Shown here: positions 1-12,410 of the stretch, piece after piece
How the letters are laid out: the number at the start of each line of letters is the position of its first letter
How positions within the stretch are numbered: the first letter of the stretch is position 1
NCBI GenBank assembly: GCA_009760855.2
Contig: WPIO01000013.1
Coordinates: 3,517,001 to 3,581,000, forward strand
Reading direction: 5' to 3'
DNA from: Cristatella mucedo
Taxonomy: Eukaryota; Bryozoa; Phylactolaemata; Cristatellidae
DNA length: 64,000 nt
The notes under the pieces: model-generated
Seen by the model: only the letters and a program-made list of their open reading frames with translations
What the model was told of the DNA's origin: nothing
Database searches by the model: none
Made by a program: the position numbers and the translations under genes

Positions 1-740
1 AGCCAGCCGGCCCTGCCTGCCCACCCATCGCCCACAAGTTCGGTCGCCGGATCCTCCATACCCATACCAGAAACGTTGTCTAGGATCAAAACTCCACCTA
101 TGATTCTGGCAAGAACTGTGGGCAGGCTCGGGCGTTTGAACTCCTAAAGGCACCCTTAAGTGGAATTTGTATAAGGCAGGCCAATACCCACCAACGCCCA
201 CTCATAAGATCACAGATGCCACCCACACCCACACAGTACCCATGGGTAAAGGTGGGGTGGGCATGGGTACCCAGTTGACCATCATAACAGGCAACCAAAA
301 CTATACTACCGAATGATCCAGTTATAAAGGTTGGGGACTCCATATGTCCCACTTCCAGCCCTTCCGGACTGCAACCCCTCATCGCCGACTCTTCTTCTCT
401 CCTCCTTCATGCCAGTCTCTGGGGAATGTCAAGAAAATACTTAAAACAATTTGTCCGACAGTCGAATATTTGTTTAGGGCACCTTTCGAAAGACAAATAT
501 GTTAGAACTAGGATCGGAAGTTCTGACGACTTGCATGAAAGAAAAGAATGGTTATGCAAACCTCGGCTAATCCTTATGTAAACTGGAAGCAAAAAACCTA
601 CAAATAAAAAAACTACCGATCTCTGCATCATATGCGACTAGTTTCCCAGCTTGTCGAACCTTGGTAGATCGAGATACATGCGTGAAGCTCGTTGAGGTGC
701 ATTCCTGCGACTTTTATGCAGTTCCATTTCAAGCATAGGT

Positions 741-820
741 GTGTAAACTCCATAACTCGGCTAATACTTCACGTGTAGCCTTGTAAACTCCATAACTCGA
801 CTAATACTTCACGTATCGGA
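741..820. repeat. Tandem duplication, 40-bp unit x2
   Basis: TGTAAACTCCATAACTCGxC-TAATACTTCACGT occurs twice with a 40-base period. Otherwise 1-1522 contains no gene or recognised repeat that I can support. Confidence 0.8.
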
Positions 821-1522
821 GTGAAATTTTAAAAGCAAGTTCAGCATTGCTTATTTTAAATGAGGCAAGAACGATTTCTGATTTCGGCTGGATAGACATA
901 AGTTTGCAAAAATTCAGTCTCAAGATTGGTTCATCTATCACTCTGGGGATGCTTGCACGTAATCTGGGCACGTTGTTCCAAAAGATATAAAATGAGTACA
1001 CTGCCTCCACTTCCAAGACGGTGTATTTTTAGCTAAGCCGCAATTCGAAACTCAAGACACTGTAAGATAGGAGTACGACAGCCAAACCAGTTCGTGTGGT
1101 TGTGACATCGAATCTAGGTTACTAGAGTTCTCTTTATTCAGGATTACAGGCCCTTAATCGTCTGCAACTGATGCAAAACTAATCTGCTCCTCAGGTACTG
1201 TCGCCACTAGCTGTCGCAGACGTCGGCTGGATTTTTAAGCTGAGGACAAACTCGGTGTCGGATGCAGACAGATCATTCGGAATTCGATAGTCAACCAACT
1301 GAAGAACCTAGTCATTTTTTGTTTGTATTTTTGTATATTCTGCATGTACCCACACCTTTACAGTCACGTGTTTGCCTTTTTCGTATATATTCTGCATATA
1401 CCAAATCCTATATGGTCAGATTAGATTTAGCCAAAATAAAGTGCCGCATTTTCCAAATTTTGCAAGATGCCTTGTGTAAACTGGTGTCAAAACTATGTTC
1501 AGAACTAACAATGTACAAGAAT

Positions 1523-1640
1523 GAGATGCTGACAACAAACGAATTCATACACCACAATCAATCATCCATTCGTGCTCACCTGGGCAGGTAGAGCAACCGA
1601 AGGCTTCGACATCGCGATCATGCCTCTGTCAAGGCCTCTG
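1523..1640. repeat. Unclassified dispersed repeat, copy 1
   Basis: About 115 bases; the first 92 differ from copy 2 (3299-3414) at only about five positions. It includes ATTCATACACCACAATCAAT and GGTAGAGCAACCGAAGGCTT. No coding potential or clear terminal repeats seen. Confidence 0.8.
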
Positions 1641-2809
1641 TCCACTAACGGCAAGTCGTGCAAAGCATCTGGGTGCCTAGCGGCTCCTCATCTACAACGA
1701 GCCAGAAGAAAGTGGAAACGGTCCACAATGGCTAAACAGATTTTTTTTCAAAGCCACCTCACGCTGAGCCACAAGACACGGCAAGCGAGAAAAACACATG
1801 CCTAGCCCAGGAATTGGCAAGTGACGCTGCTGCACGATGCACAAGCTGCATTCACAGTATGTCTCCATACTGGCCGATGGCTAAGCCAGCAGCAAACAGC
1901 GAAGAACCTTTCAACCGCACAGGCATAACTAGCAAAGCAGCCAAGAAAAAATCTTGCTAAAAAAAGACGGTTTCTTCAGCCGGCGTCTGCAATACGAGTC
2001 GCAAGTGGAAGCTGTGGGTGGGGAAGGTATCGTAGAGGCTAGAGCCATCGAGCAAACAGGTCAAGTCATGAGAAAGTGCAGCAGTGGAATGTATACCGAT
2101 GCACCACAGGTCCGGACGATCGGTGGCTGACAGATCGATTGCAGTATTCAGCCAGTGTGTAATGGCCAATTCGCCAACAGCACCTATGCTTGGCTTGAGC
2201 TGTATATTCGGCAGGGCAGTAATATTCAAACAATGCAAAGAGTTTAGACCGCGTCTCCCCCAAACAAGGCTACAGGCAATCCAGAGCACAATGAGATGAT
2301 GGTCGGATGGCAGAGAGTCAGAGCAGCTTCAAAGTAATACAAAAGCCACGTATCCAAGATAAGCTGAGGCCCATACAAACCAGCACAGTAGTTCCCTACT
2401 GGGCTTGTTAGTGTGCTCAATGAGCAAGAATGCTGGCATTCGCGCAGAAAGCTGACGGATCAGAGCTGTTCAGCTACAGAGCCAGATCAACTAAGCAAAA
2501 GCCAGTTAGTGGAGGCAGTGGGGGCAGCAATGGTGGCAAGTGCAGTCATCGACCACAAGCACCCCCCCCCCCCGTCCCACAAACCGCTACAGTTACCACG
2601 GTGGGGGCAGTCAGATAAAATTATTACTATGCTCACAGTCCACAAAACACGGCAGCTAGTTCTCTTCCTTGCAGGACCAGTTCCACTACTGCATTCTATC
2701 TAACGATGAGCCACAGTCACCAAACTCTTCTTGAGCATCTCTCATCTCATGCCCCAGGCATCATTGTTGGCACTGCACTGACTGCAATGGTTGAGGTCCT
2801 AGTTCAGTG

Positions 2810-4100
2810 GGAGCCTACAAACCGTAGATGTCAATGGGAAAAATAATCCAGAGAGCTTTTAAAGTAAGGGGTATCACAGGAACTGTACTTAGCCTATTTA
2901 TTTTCACAGTGCATGCTCCTCTCTTGCCGATGTAATCGTCAAGCACAAGCTAGACCTTCATTTATATGCAGATTACACACATAGCTGTGCTTTTGCATTT
3001 ATTCCTCCCGGCCTTTCAGCACATCAAACTCAACTTCCTTACTGTATATATTTACTGCTGACATCTGCACTTTGATGGCAACAAACTGTCTTAGATTGAA
3101 TGACGCTAAAAACCAACTAACTAGTTATAAGAAAGCCCAGTGCTACTCAGAAATCAGAGCATCAATCTCTAAAAATGAGCTCCACCAGCATATGTCCTGT
3201 AGCATCTGCACAAATTATGGTTGCCCTGTTCCAAAGTGACCCTTCTCTTGAAAACCACATTAGCTCCACAGTCAAGTACGCCGATTTTCAACTACTTATG
3301 AAATGCTGACATCAAATGAATTCATACACCACAATCAATCATCCATTTGTGCTCATCTGGGCAGGTAGAGCAACCGAAGGCTTCGACATCGTGCCAACGC
3401 CTCTGTCAAAGCCTGCAAAATTGCACAAGTTGCAAAATTCAAGCCTGCTTAGACAGGTTTACCACATCCAAGTTGGTTCATGCACTTGCGACCTTTTTCG
3501 TCGGCTTTTGTAACTCACTACTTGCATACGGACTTGCAGGTGATGCAAAACTCTGCACCTAGGCTTGTCTGTCGCGAACGTTTCAGTCGCCACATCACAC
3601 CCTTTCTCGCCGTTCTGCCCAGGCTCCCAATCAAGTAACGTATCGACTTCAAGGTTTTGTCACTCACATTTAGATCCCTTCATCCCACCCTTCTCTTGCT
3701 CCAGAATGCTTATTCAAACTACTTCCTAATCAGACCAGGCATCGTACCACCAGTTCTTCAGACTCAAGCCGTTGAGCTGTGCCTCAAACCATCCTCAAAT
3801 CCTATGGAGACCGTGCCTTTATTCTGTGCGCATGCTCCCAAGGCCTGGAACTCACTTCCAAATGACGTCATGACATCCCCTGACTTGGCATTTAAAAAGT
3901 AGCTGGAAATGCACCAGTGTCCCATAGCATTTGCTGAGTCCTTGTGATTTGTCCTTTTTGTGCTTATGCATGCCGACACTATACCTGTTATCACTAAACA
4001 TTGGTATTCTTCTCTTACAGAAAAAGCAAAGTGCGTAAGATAAACTTAGTTCTCCTAGGGTGCTATACACAATTTCTTATAATTGTGATGATGATTATTA
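2810..4100 (+). mobile_element. Strongly decayed LINE copy, interrupted
   Basis: Plus-strand copy recognisable from remnants of the RT region at 2825-3290 (a TGTCAATGG... stretch as in the intact copies, then a degraded palm) and of the C-terminus at 3480-3905 (APKAWNSLPNDV), with the 3' tail TTAGTTCTCCTAGGGTGCTATA at 4045. A 110-base unrelated repeat (3299-3414) is inserted. Confidence 0.75.
3299..3414. repeat. Unclassified dispersed repeat, copy 2
   Basis: Second copy of the element at 1523-1640, inserted into a decayed LINE. Similarity ends near GCCTCTGTCAA on the right. Confidence 0.8.
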
Positions 4101-4155
4101 CTAATAATACACGGTTATAATTGTGATGATGATTATTATTACTAATAATACACGG
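4077..4155. repeat. Tandem duplication at a LINE tail
   Basis: Two copies of a unit of about 38-41 bases beginning TTATAATTGTGATGATGATT and ending TAATAATACACGG, directly after a plus-strand LINE 3' end. Confidence 0.8.
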
Positions 4156-4159
4156 CACT

Positions 4160-6920
4160 TTAAGATCAACAGAAAGTTGACATGCCCGGGAAGAAAACCT
4201 GGCATGTCAACTAGCTGCGCTGCAGGTAAAATGCGATAGGCAGCAATTAAGCTTAGACAGGATGCGACGAGTTTTTCTTTGCACTTATATTCGGGGGGGG
4301 CCGAGCCTGGTAGCTTCACGACCTAGCCTGGAAAATCATGCTGTTAATTCACATTAACAAACCAGCCTTTCACCGGAACTGATAGTCAGCTCGGATCACT
4401 TTCGAAGTGTTAGCCTTCGTAGGGTGCCGGCAGGGAAACAACAAGTTCTTGCACCCCAACAACCAACAAGCTCTCCCATCCCAACAACTATCTGCATTAG
4501 GGTTGAATGGACACCGCCAGCATGAAAAATCAAGTAGCAGTTCAGATTCCATCTGGCCCTGCTGATGAAGCGTGAATGCCGTCAAAGTCACAGAATGCCA
4601 CCTGCAGGGCAGTCATCGGCCTACCGAGCAGACAGGTACTGGGTTGCAGATGCTCCTCTCTAGCAATCCTCTCGAGATCCAATCGAGCTGCCTCTGCTGC
4701 TCTGTTGCCAAGCAGCCTGTTACAACAGAGTGGCCTCCATTGCCGGCTCAGCACTAATCGCCTAGGCACACATTATCAGCCTGCTTGGAGCAAAAAGAGA
4801 TTCGTCACAAAGCTGCCAAGCTCTTCGGCTGCACTAAGCAGTGAGAAATGCAGCTGGCCCACGACTAGCAGCAGCAGCAGCAGTAGCAAAGACAGCAGGG
4901 CATCAAGGTGTCCCAGAAATACGATGGCAGTTGGATGGCAATCTGGCTTATACCGAGGCTGCACGTGTCGGTCTGCCTGTCGGCCAATGCAGTCACCGGC
5001 TATCGATTAGTTCACTCTCAAGGACCTAATTCTAATCGGCCTGCTGCTCCGGCTGCAGTCGTTGCTTGCAGGATAGCAAGCTCACAAGAGATTAAAACCG
5101 GCTGCACGAGTCGGGCGTGCTCCCTGCATGATCTAAAGGTACCGACCGATGCCTTATGGCCACGAGTGAGTTTGCCAGAGCCCAGCAGTCACTATCTAGA
5201 GCATTGTCTAGAAAGCCAGACGAGCACGGCTGAGGCAGGTAACCCTGAGTAACAGCTGACAAGCGTCCTGCAAGGCGCAGCAGCAATGGGGCCGGTCACA
5301 CGCTTTTTGCTCCAGTGCCTAAGCGATCGCTGCGGTGAACACGCACAGATGCTCGATCTGGAGGCGATGTCACAGCAAAAAGCCTCACGCAGCATTCGAT
5401 GGCATTTGCAGATGACAGTGCTACGGAAACGTCCAGAAACTCGATCGCTTTCACTTAGCACAGAACATAAACAGAGACTGCACAAACCGGCTTGCCGGAT
5501 TGCAGAGCAATTCTGGGGCCCAGTGCAGCAGCGTCTTTGCCAATGCTGCTGCTGCATGCCGACATGACTTTGACTGGGTCAACCATCCCGCAGATGCCAC
5601 CGGATGCCACTTTGTTTTGCCTCGACCTTCGGTGGCCATTTACGACTACTGGAGATTACAGCAGGGTGGGAAGGGGGCCTGCAAAAGCCACTGGCTAAGA
5701 GCATCCCACTGGTAACTGTGCTGGCTCATCCGACAGCACAGAGAGGCTGCTGTGAATATCACAGAGCCGGGCCTTGTGCTGGAGAACAGGCCCTTGGTGC
5801 TGATGCTGCTGCTGCTAAGACATACTGTGGCCACTTGTTACTGCATGCCCCTAACCAAACAAACAAAACAAGCGACCGTACATGGGTGCTGCTGCTGCCA
5901 CTCTCTAGAGGTGTGGACAAGCCAGGACTAGATGGAACAGACGTGAGATTCGCATTCTCTAATACCAAGCTAGAGGTTATCTTAAAAGGAATCTTTGTTC
6001 GGCCACGGTAGTTCACGTCCAGCAAGCTCCACCCGCTGCCTAGCCCCTCTACGACATACGTCATCATCAGCATTGCATGACAACGTTTTGCAAGGGGCAA
6101 CGTCAGAAACTGCAGGCAGCTCGACCGCCGCTGCGTCAAGCGCGTCGACGGACGAACGGCGAACAGTGACTCGCGCAGGGAGCGCTGCACTTCGGCTCTT
6201 CGAAGTGCCAATGCATGCACACGGTGTAGCAGGCAATGAGGCAGAGTGATTAATAAGAGGACACGAGGCACATTGCCAAGGTGCAGGCTCGAGTTCCCTC
6301 TGCAACCGAGCTGGCAAGAGACACGAGCATTTAAGAAAGACGCACAAACAGACAACGCTGCACATTTCAAGCGAGCATGGTGGCTGCCCAACAGCTTGCA
6401 TGCGGACCAACTTAAGAGAAGAGAGACAGAGACAGAGACAGACAGACAGACAGATACCTGCTCCTCGCGACTTCCCTCCCCTCGATGCGTTAGCCCAGTG
6501 TGCAAGATCTCCCGACAGCACAGCGACAACGGCTCCTGAGCTGCCTGTCACCGATGCTGCTGCTGGTGGCAATGCCAAATCGGCATCACTGTTGCAAGCG
6601 ACAGCAGTAACAAGATGCCACGGTTTCGACGGCACACAACAAGAGTCTAGAACATGCCCTACTTGTTGTCAACTAGTTTCACATTTTGCATTCTTAGAGC
6701 ACAGTCCGGCTGAAGAAGAGGCAGATTGGAGTCAGCTAGAACAGCAACGCCCAGCCACCATTTGATCGAGTCGAGAGGCTCGCTTGCTGCCAGCTAAGAG
6801 GTTAGATGAGCACGGTTGACAAACATCCTTCCCCCCAACAATACCACGTAGTTCCACACAATCCAACCCGGCGCTACTGCGGCAAGCGAAATTACTAGAG
6901 AATGTCGCAACATCAACTTC
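4160..6920. other. Gap without a supported gene
   Basis: Fairly GC-balanced sequence with several CAG/CTG-type short repeats and a (GACA)n stretch at 6421-6452. Long frames on both strands (up to 256 codons at 5759-6529) have no recognisable domain. A perfect 12-bp hairpin lies at 4175-4212. Confidence 0.5.
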
Positions 6921-7089
6921 CTAAGAGGTATAGATGGGAGCGGAGCTAGAGATGCCTCTGGCCTCCTGCATCAACTGTCGCTTGATAGCTTCAAAATGCT
7001 TCTTTACAAATGATATATGCTTCTTTTTCAATGTGAAACCACGGTTCACAGTGGGCATAAAGCCAGCTGCTCTCTCCAATCCAGCACTT
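6921..7089 (-). CDS. Candidate terminal exon of an unassigned gene
   Basis: A good polypyrimidine acceptor (cctctcctccag) opens a frame encoding SAGLERAAGFMPTVNRGF, then TLKKKHISFVKKHFEAIKRQ and LMQEARGISSSAPIYTS, then a stop. Composition is protein-like (amphipathic, Lys-rich helix) and unlike nearby repeats. I do not recognise the family. Possible upstream exons of the same minus-strand gene are 10055-10125 and, more weakly, 13149-13232, but phases do not join directly. Confidence 0.35.
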
Positions 7090-7880
7090 CTGGAGGAGAG
7101 GATTATTCTACAAGAAGTGTCTACTGTCCAGCAAATAAGCTCTACCTTATCCATAATGATTGGACCCACTGTTCTATTACATGCATTTCATACACCTACA
7201 ACTGAAGCAGACAGCATAGCACAGCAGTCGACATTCATGAAAAGTGCTGCCTGCCTGCCCCTGCCGAGTCCCGAAGTAAATTAGCAGTGCCAGCAATGCT
7301 TAGTTTTCGAGTAGTCGGTGTGACCTAAACAGAAAGCCAGCCAGCAAAGTCAGTAAGAAGAATCAAATGCCATAAGCTATGTGGCAAGCTTGGAACATGC
7401 ATGCAGCTACTATAAACGACTTGCTGTAGACAGGCCCACATCCACAGAGCAAATGGCTAATCGTTTGTATACGAAAAAGCAGTGCACTTGATGATTGATA
7501 GCAGCACCTTTACCCCAAACAATCAGTGCAACATGGCTGCAGCCTATGGCATCCGTAAAGCAGCAGCAGCAGCGCAACAGGTTGTCAACACGGCACGAAG
7601 CACTCGCAGCTGACATTGACCAGACACGCAGCTGACATTGACCAGACACGACTGCAGGGCAAATCGCTAGACGTCAAGCTGCAGCCTTCTTGTCTACTGG
7701 GAGGAGGGCTCTGTTTAGCATATGCCCCCAAGGTAGAATGTGACCTCATTTAACACGATCAGCAAAGCTCTAGCCAGCTCTAGCCGCTCAGCTACATAGA
7801 TACACTACTATTGAGCCAAATAGACCTGGGGTCACATGCGATGTGAGGAGTGATAGCTTGGAAGAGCATATCATACATGA

Positions 7881-8025
7881 GTAACAATAATAATAAGAAT
7901 ACACTTGTATAGCGCCCCAGAGAACTTAAAAGGCACTTGGCATATGCTGAAGGACAACAAGCAATAGCTAGAGAGCAAGAAAGAGAGAGAGAGGGAGGGA
8001 GAGTGGGAGAGTGAGAGAGAAAGAA

Positions 8026-8110
<85 letters not shown>

Positions 8111-8293
8111 CAGGGGAGGAGAGAGAGAGAGGTTACAAGAGGGGGAATGGGAGGTAGGCCAAGAGAGGGGAGCAATGAAGGAAGAGAGACAGAGGCTGAG
8201 TGGAAAATTGAAAAATATACGACAAGAAAGTGAGTTTGAGAGAGAGAGAGAGAGGGAGAGAGTAGATAGACAACACGACAAAAGAGAGAGACT

Positions 8294-8340
<47 letters not shown>

Positions 8341-8395
8341 AAGGAAAATAGAGGGGGATAATCAAAGAGGGAGAGAGAGAATGCAAGAATAGGAC
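7881..8395. repeat. (GA)n microsatellite cluster next to a LINE/SINE tail
   Basis: A short minus-oriented tail signature (GCGCCCCAGAGAACTTAAA, 7910-7930) followed by GA-rich sequence with uninterrupted runs at about 8031-8106 and 8299-8339. Open frames of SLSLSL/RERERE here are artefacts. Confidence 0.9.
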
Positions 8396-8489
8396 GCCTC
8401 TGCTGCGGACCTTCCTGTCTGTGCAAAAAGATACTAACAGTTGGTGTAAAACCCTGCAGCAGGGCTTGCCATTAGTGAACATCAAAACT

Positions 8490-9172
8490 GCCACATTACA
8501 CCACTTTTAACCGATCAGCACTGGCTCCCATTAAGGAACGCATTGACTTTAATCTTTTAACTCACTTTTAGGCCCCTTCCTTCCCTTTGCTCCGGCCTAC
8601 CTAATAATAATAATACATTTGTCTTGCACCCTCAGAGAACAGATTTTCTTTCTAGGCACTTTAAAGATGCTGTATAGAAAACATTACCAAATAATTAACG
8701 GTGGTAACAACCTATCCAAACTACTGGTTTGGTCTAGCGGTTAAGTTGCTCGCCCCGACTAAGGTCTGACTGAGGTCGTGGGCTCGAGCCCCAAGGCATA
8801 TGTGAAGCGCCTGAATAGAGATTAAGTTCTCTTGGGGCGCTATATAAATGAATTATATTATCGGGCATCACATGGCGCCACCTGGTCCTCTGACTCTGGT
8901 CGCTTAGTTGTGCCTCAAATGAGCACCAAATCGCTTGGAGACCGTGCCTTCAGTTCACATGCTCTCAAATCCTGGAACTAGCTATCGAGTGTCATCACAC
9001 CATCTCCTGACTTGGTGACATTTAAATTATGCTAAAAATAAACCTACTTATTACAGTATTTGCTTTGTCCATGTGAATTGTGCTTTGTGTGCTTGTGAGA
9101 TGGCTGAAATTGAGCTTGTGCACTTTATCACTAACCAATCGATGTTTTTTCTTTCCAGCACATATAGTAGTA
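8490..9172 (+). mobile_element. LINE 3' fragment with nested insertions
   Basis: Plus-strand fragments at 8490-8592 and about 8866-9172 are two halves of one LINE C-terminus (LLADLHWLP-like, then AFSS/KAWN-like remnants). Between them sit a minus-oriented LINE 3' tail (8593-8715) and a plus-oriented SINE (8724-8860). Confidence 0.75.
8724..8860 (+). mobile_element. tRNA-derived SINE, family A
   Basis: The tRNA-like head has an A-box region (TGGTCTAGCGGTTAAG) and a B-box-like GTGGGCTCGAGCCCC, then a short body and the tail TTAAGTTCTCTTGGGGCGC-TATATAAAT. It differs from the copy at 17426 by only three substitutions and one 2-base indel. The tail matches the LINE family tail. Confidence 0.88.
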
Positions 9173-9774
9173 TTCTATTCTAGGACCCAGCCCGAAGGAC
9201 CGACCCTGAGCTGTGAAGTACTTGGAGGAGCCTGCCCGAAAGACACACCTCTGCAAGCCTCGTTTGATTGGCTGCCTTAGGCAAGGTCAAGGTCTGGCTG
9301 GGCATAATTGGCTCTGCCTCTGGATGAGGTGACATCTAATCTGCATATTGCCCATCAATCCTTTCACTTTTAGCACACAATGCAGCAACTCCAGATGTAG
9401 TATACGAACAACTTAATCATGTTTGCAATAACAGATCAGTACCCGGACTGACCCTGAGTCTTATAGATTTGCACAAGTCTGCATGCATATATAAAACGTG
9501 CGGAAGCAATAAGGAACCGAACGTCGAAGATTAAAAGCTAGACGTTGAAACACAGACACGAAATGACTACATGCCAGATCAGCTGCTCAATTAGCTGCGG
9601 CAGCTGAGGGCAGCAGGGACAGTGGGCAGGAAACTAGTGGGCAGCTACTATGTCACTCAGCGCTCGTATGTGTCAATACAGAAAGCTCGTGGTCATGAAA
9701 ATAGAGGAGCACAAATGGAAAGCCAACGAAAGGCAGGTCGACCCGGGCCCGGGGCATTCTTCCTGGTACTCTCC

Positions 9775-9962
9775 ACGGCATTTGCTGGGTCAATTGTCAA
9801 TTGTCCTTTGCATGTTTGTGCGTTCTGATGACACCGTGCGTGCTATCGCTAATCAATTGACACCCTTCCTTTCCAGCACGTGTGAAAAAGCCAAGATATA
9901 TTTTAGTTCTCTTAGAGTGCTAAGCAAATGTCTTATTATTATTATTATTATTGTTGTTACCT
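9775..9962 (+). mobile_element. LINE 3' tail fragment
   Basis: Family 3' untranslated end: ATTTGCTGGGTC..., TTTTAGTTCTCTTAGAGTGC, then (TTA)n. No coding part remains. Confidence 0.75.
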
Positions 9963-10054
9963 AAAAAGCTCAGTGGCTGCCTCAGGACCACACCTTTACT
10001 GGCACACTAGAAGGCTGAATGTGCTGCTAGGCTTGCAGGTCAACCGATCTCTAC

Positions 10055-10125
10055 CTGAATATATCTCTGTGGCAAGACATCCGTTGGTTTAGCCACATCT
10101 GCCTGGCAGCTGGGGCTGTCTACCA
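10055..10125 (-). CDS. Candidate internal exon, unassigned
   Basis: A 71-nt open stretch between acceptor aactctggcag and donor CAG/GTAGAG, encoding VDSPSCQADVAKPTDVLPQR plus YIQ. It has the right splice signals and plausible composition, but there is no recognised homologue and it may be chance. Confidence 0.25.
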
Positions 10126-11093
10126 CTGCCAGAGTTGACAAGAAAGATATCAAGCTTTGACGAGGATGAAAAATCACACAGTAAGACACCAAGGGCCACA
10201 CTGAATCTTGCACAGGAAAGTACGAATAGCATGTAAGAAAAAAGACAAGGTCACTGAGGGGCAGGGAAAGCTGAAGGGAGTCCAAGGTCAAGACTTACAT
10301 TATGCAAATTCAATGCAGACGGGACCGAGGCCGGAAATGAGTTGCAGACTTTCGGTGCAGACGAACTGAAGGAACTATCACCAGCCTATTTCCGTTTTAG
10401 TCCGAGAACCGGCGAGGCGACTGGAAGCCGAGGAAGGCACGTGACTGGTACGAGAGAGCACGTGACTGGAGGATCAAGAAGGTCGGACATGCAGGCTGAG
10501 GTTGCTAGGCGACACGCTAGGCAAGGTAGGAAGGAAACTTGAAGCCAGTGTCGCTGCTTTCTAGAGTGTGCCAGTAAAGGTCAGGCAGAACTGGTGCGAC
10601 AACTTGGCGGCTTTGCCATTGACGACAGACCAGCCGAGCTGCTAAGTTGCGCACCGGCTATATATACGATTAGGAGCACGGACAGGGAGTCTTGAATCAG
10701 GTGAATTGGAGTAATCTAGAGGTGACATCACAAACGAGAGAACTAGCTTGGCTGTCCTACCCATGTCTAGGCACCGCCCTTCTCTTGCTTCCGACCGGAC
10801 GACTGCAGCGGCAGAACATCCGTAACCCATGCTGCTATTGCACTTTCCTTGGCCTATCCGAGTATGGCATCACCCACGTCAGGAGCCACAGAGAGCTGGG
10901 CACGCAATGTACAGATGTGATGGACTTGAAAACGATTCGGGCAAAGGCTCCTTCCTCTCAGCCACTCGTGACACAGAAGCTTGCATTACCTCAAGGGTAA
11001 ACTGTACCACAAATTTTCACCGGCAGGCAGCAGTATGCATGCAGTCTGTGAGCTCGGGAGAAAGATAGACCGAAGGTGGAGAGAAATACAGTG

Positions 11094-11102
11094 GGGGAGA
11101 GA

Positions 11103-11140
<38 letters not shown>

Positions 11141-11155
11141 AGGGAGAGAGAGACA
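11094..11155. repeat. (GA)n microsatellite
   Basis: Short GA array with a G run, in the otherwise unremarkable 9963-11590 interval. Confidence 0.9.
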
Positions 11156-11590
11156 GCCTGACTTTACTGGTTAGGCACTAGTGCCAGCATGAAATAAACG
11201 AACCGATACCGAGGCTGAAATGTGGTGATGCCGACTCCCATAGACCACGAACCTCAGTAAACGACCGTAAGGTCATATAACCAATTGGGCATGTCCTATA
11301 ATTTGATCCTGGCGAACCGAGTTTCGGTGAGGATAAATATTTGCCCACGAGGTTCGGTCACCTCGAGACTAGAAAGCATCAAAAAGAGCAGCAGCAGGTC
11401 ATTGAGTAGGCTAATGCAGCTTCCAGCTCGAGGTAGGAATGCGTAGCATGCTCCAGCACTCTCGTGACGCTAACAGATTCGACTGCCAGTCCAGCCACGT
11501 GCAGGTGTTCGCGTGAGCACAATCTTCACACGTGCGAGCACTCCGCACTCCGAATGCACGCTGATTCGCTGGCTCCCGACTCGTGCTCCC

Positions 11591-11592
11591 TC

Positions 11593-11624
<32 letters not shown>

Positions 11625-12410
11625 GTAATACATTTGTATAATGCCCTCAGAGAACTTAATCTCGTTCTAGGAAGTTTACAGATACTGTACAGTAACACGG
11701 ACAATGTCAACAAGCTTAACATGATTAGAGGTAATATGTACAGGGTCCACATGCAAATATGGTTAGTGGTAGCATGCACAGTGTCAGCACGTAGAAACAC
11801 ACAAAATACGAATCACAAGGACCCAGCAAATGCTGCGACAAACATGTGCATTTTAAGCTTCTCTTAAATCTCGTCAAGCCAGGGGATGCCGTGATGTAAG
11901 TCGGGAGTGAATTCCAAGCTTTGGGAGCGTGCAAACTGAAGGCACGGTCTCCAAAGGATTTTAGGTTTGCTCGAGACACAGCTAAGCGATTTGGATTCAG
12001 AAAAGCATGCGATACGATGCCTGGCCTAGAAAGGGAGTAGTTTTGATATGTAGGCTGGAGCCAGAGAATAAAGAGACCTAAAAGTGAGCGACCTTGAACC
12101 TTGAAGGCGTTGCCTGACTGGGAGCCAGTGCAGGTCGGCGAGAAGTGGTGTGATGTGGCAACTGCGACGGATGCACACGACAGACAAGCCTAGCTGCACA
12201 GTTTTGCACCAACTGTAAGTGCCTGATCGCACATGCCGGGAGACCAGAAAGCACCGAGGCAGCTACAGAAGTCGAGACGGCATGTCACAAATGTATGGAC
12301 CAATTTGGATATAGTAACCCTGTCTAAGCGAGCCCTAATTTTGGCAATGCTACGTACCTAAAAGAAGACTAGGTTGGCTGCAAGCCCATGCGTGACAGAT
12401 TTTCCAGTTT
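11591..12410 (-). mobile_element. LINE 3' fragment, same family
   Basis: A (TAA)n tail followed by the family's CCCTCAGAGAACTTAAT 3' signature. The minus strand then encodes pieces of the ORF C-terminus such as APKAWNSLPTY and LLADLHWLPVRQRLQG in broken frames. It lacks the RT palm. Confidence 0.85.

Noticed and set aside
5759-6529. 256-codon minus-strand frame
   Set aside because: No domain, Ser/Leu-rich from GACA repeats and GC-rich sequence, no splice or start support.
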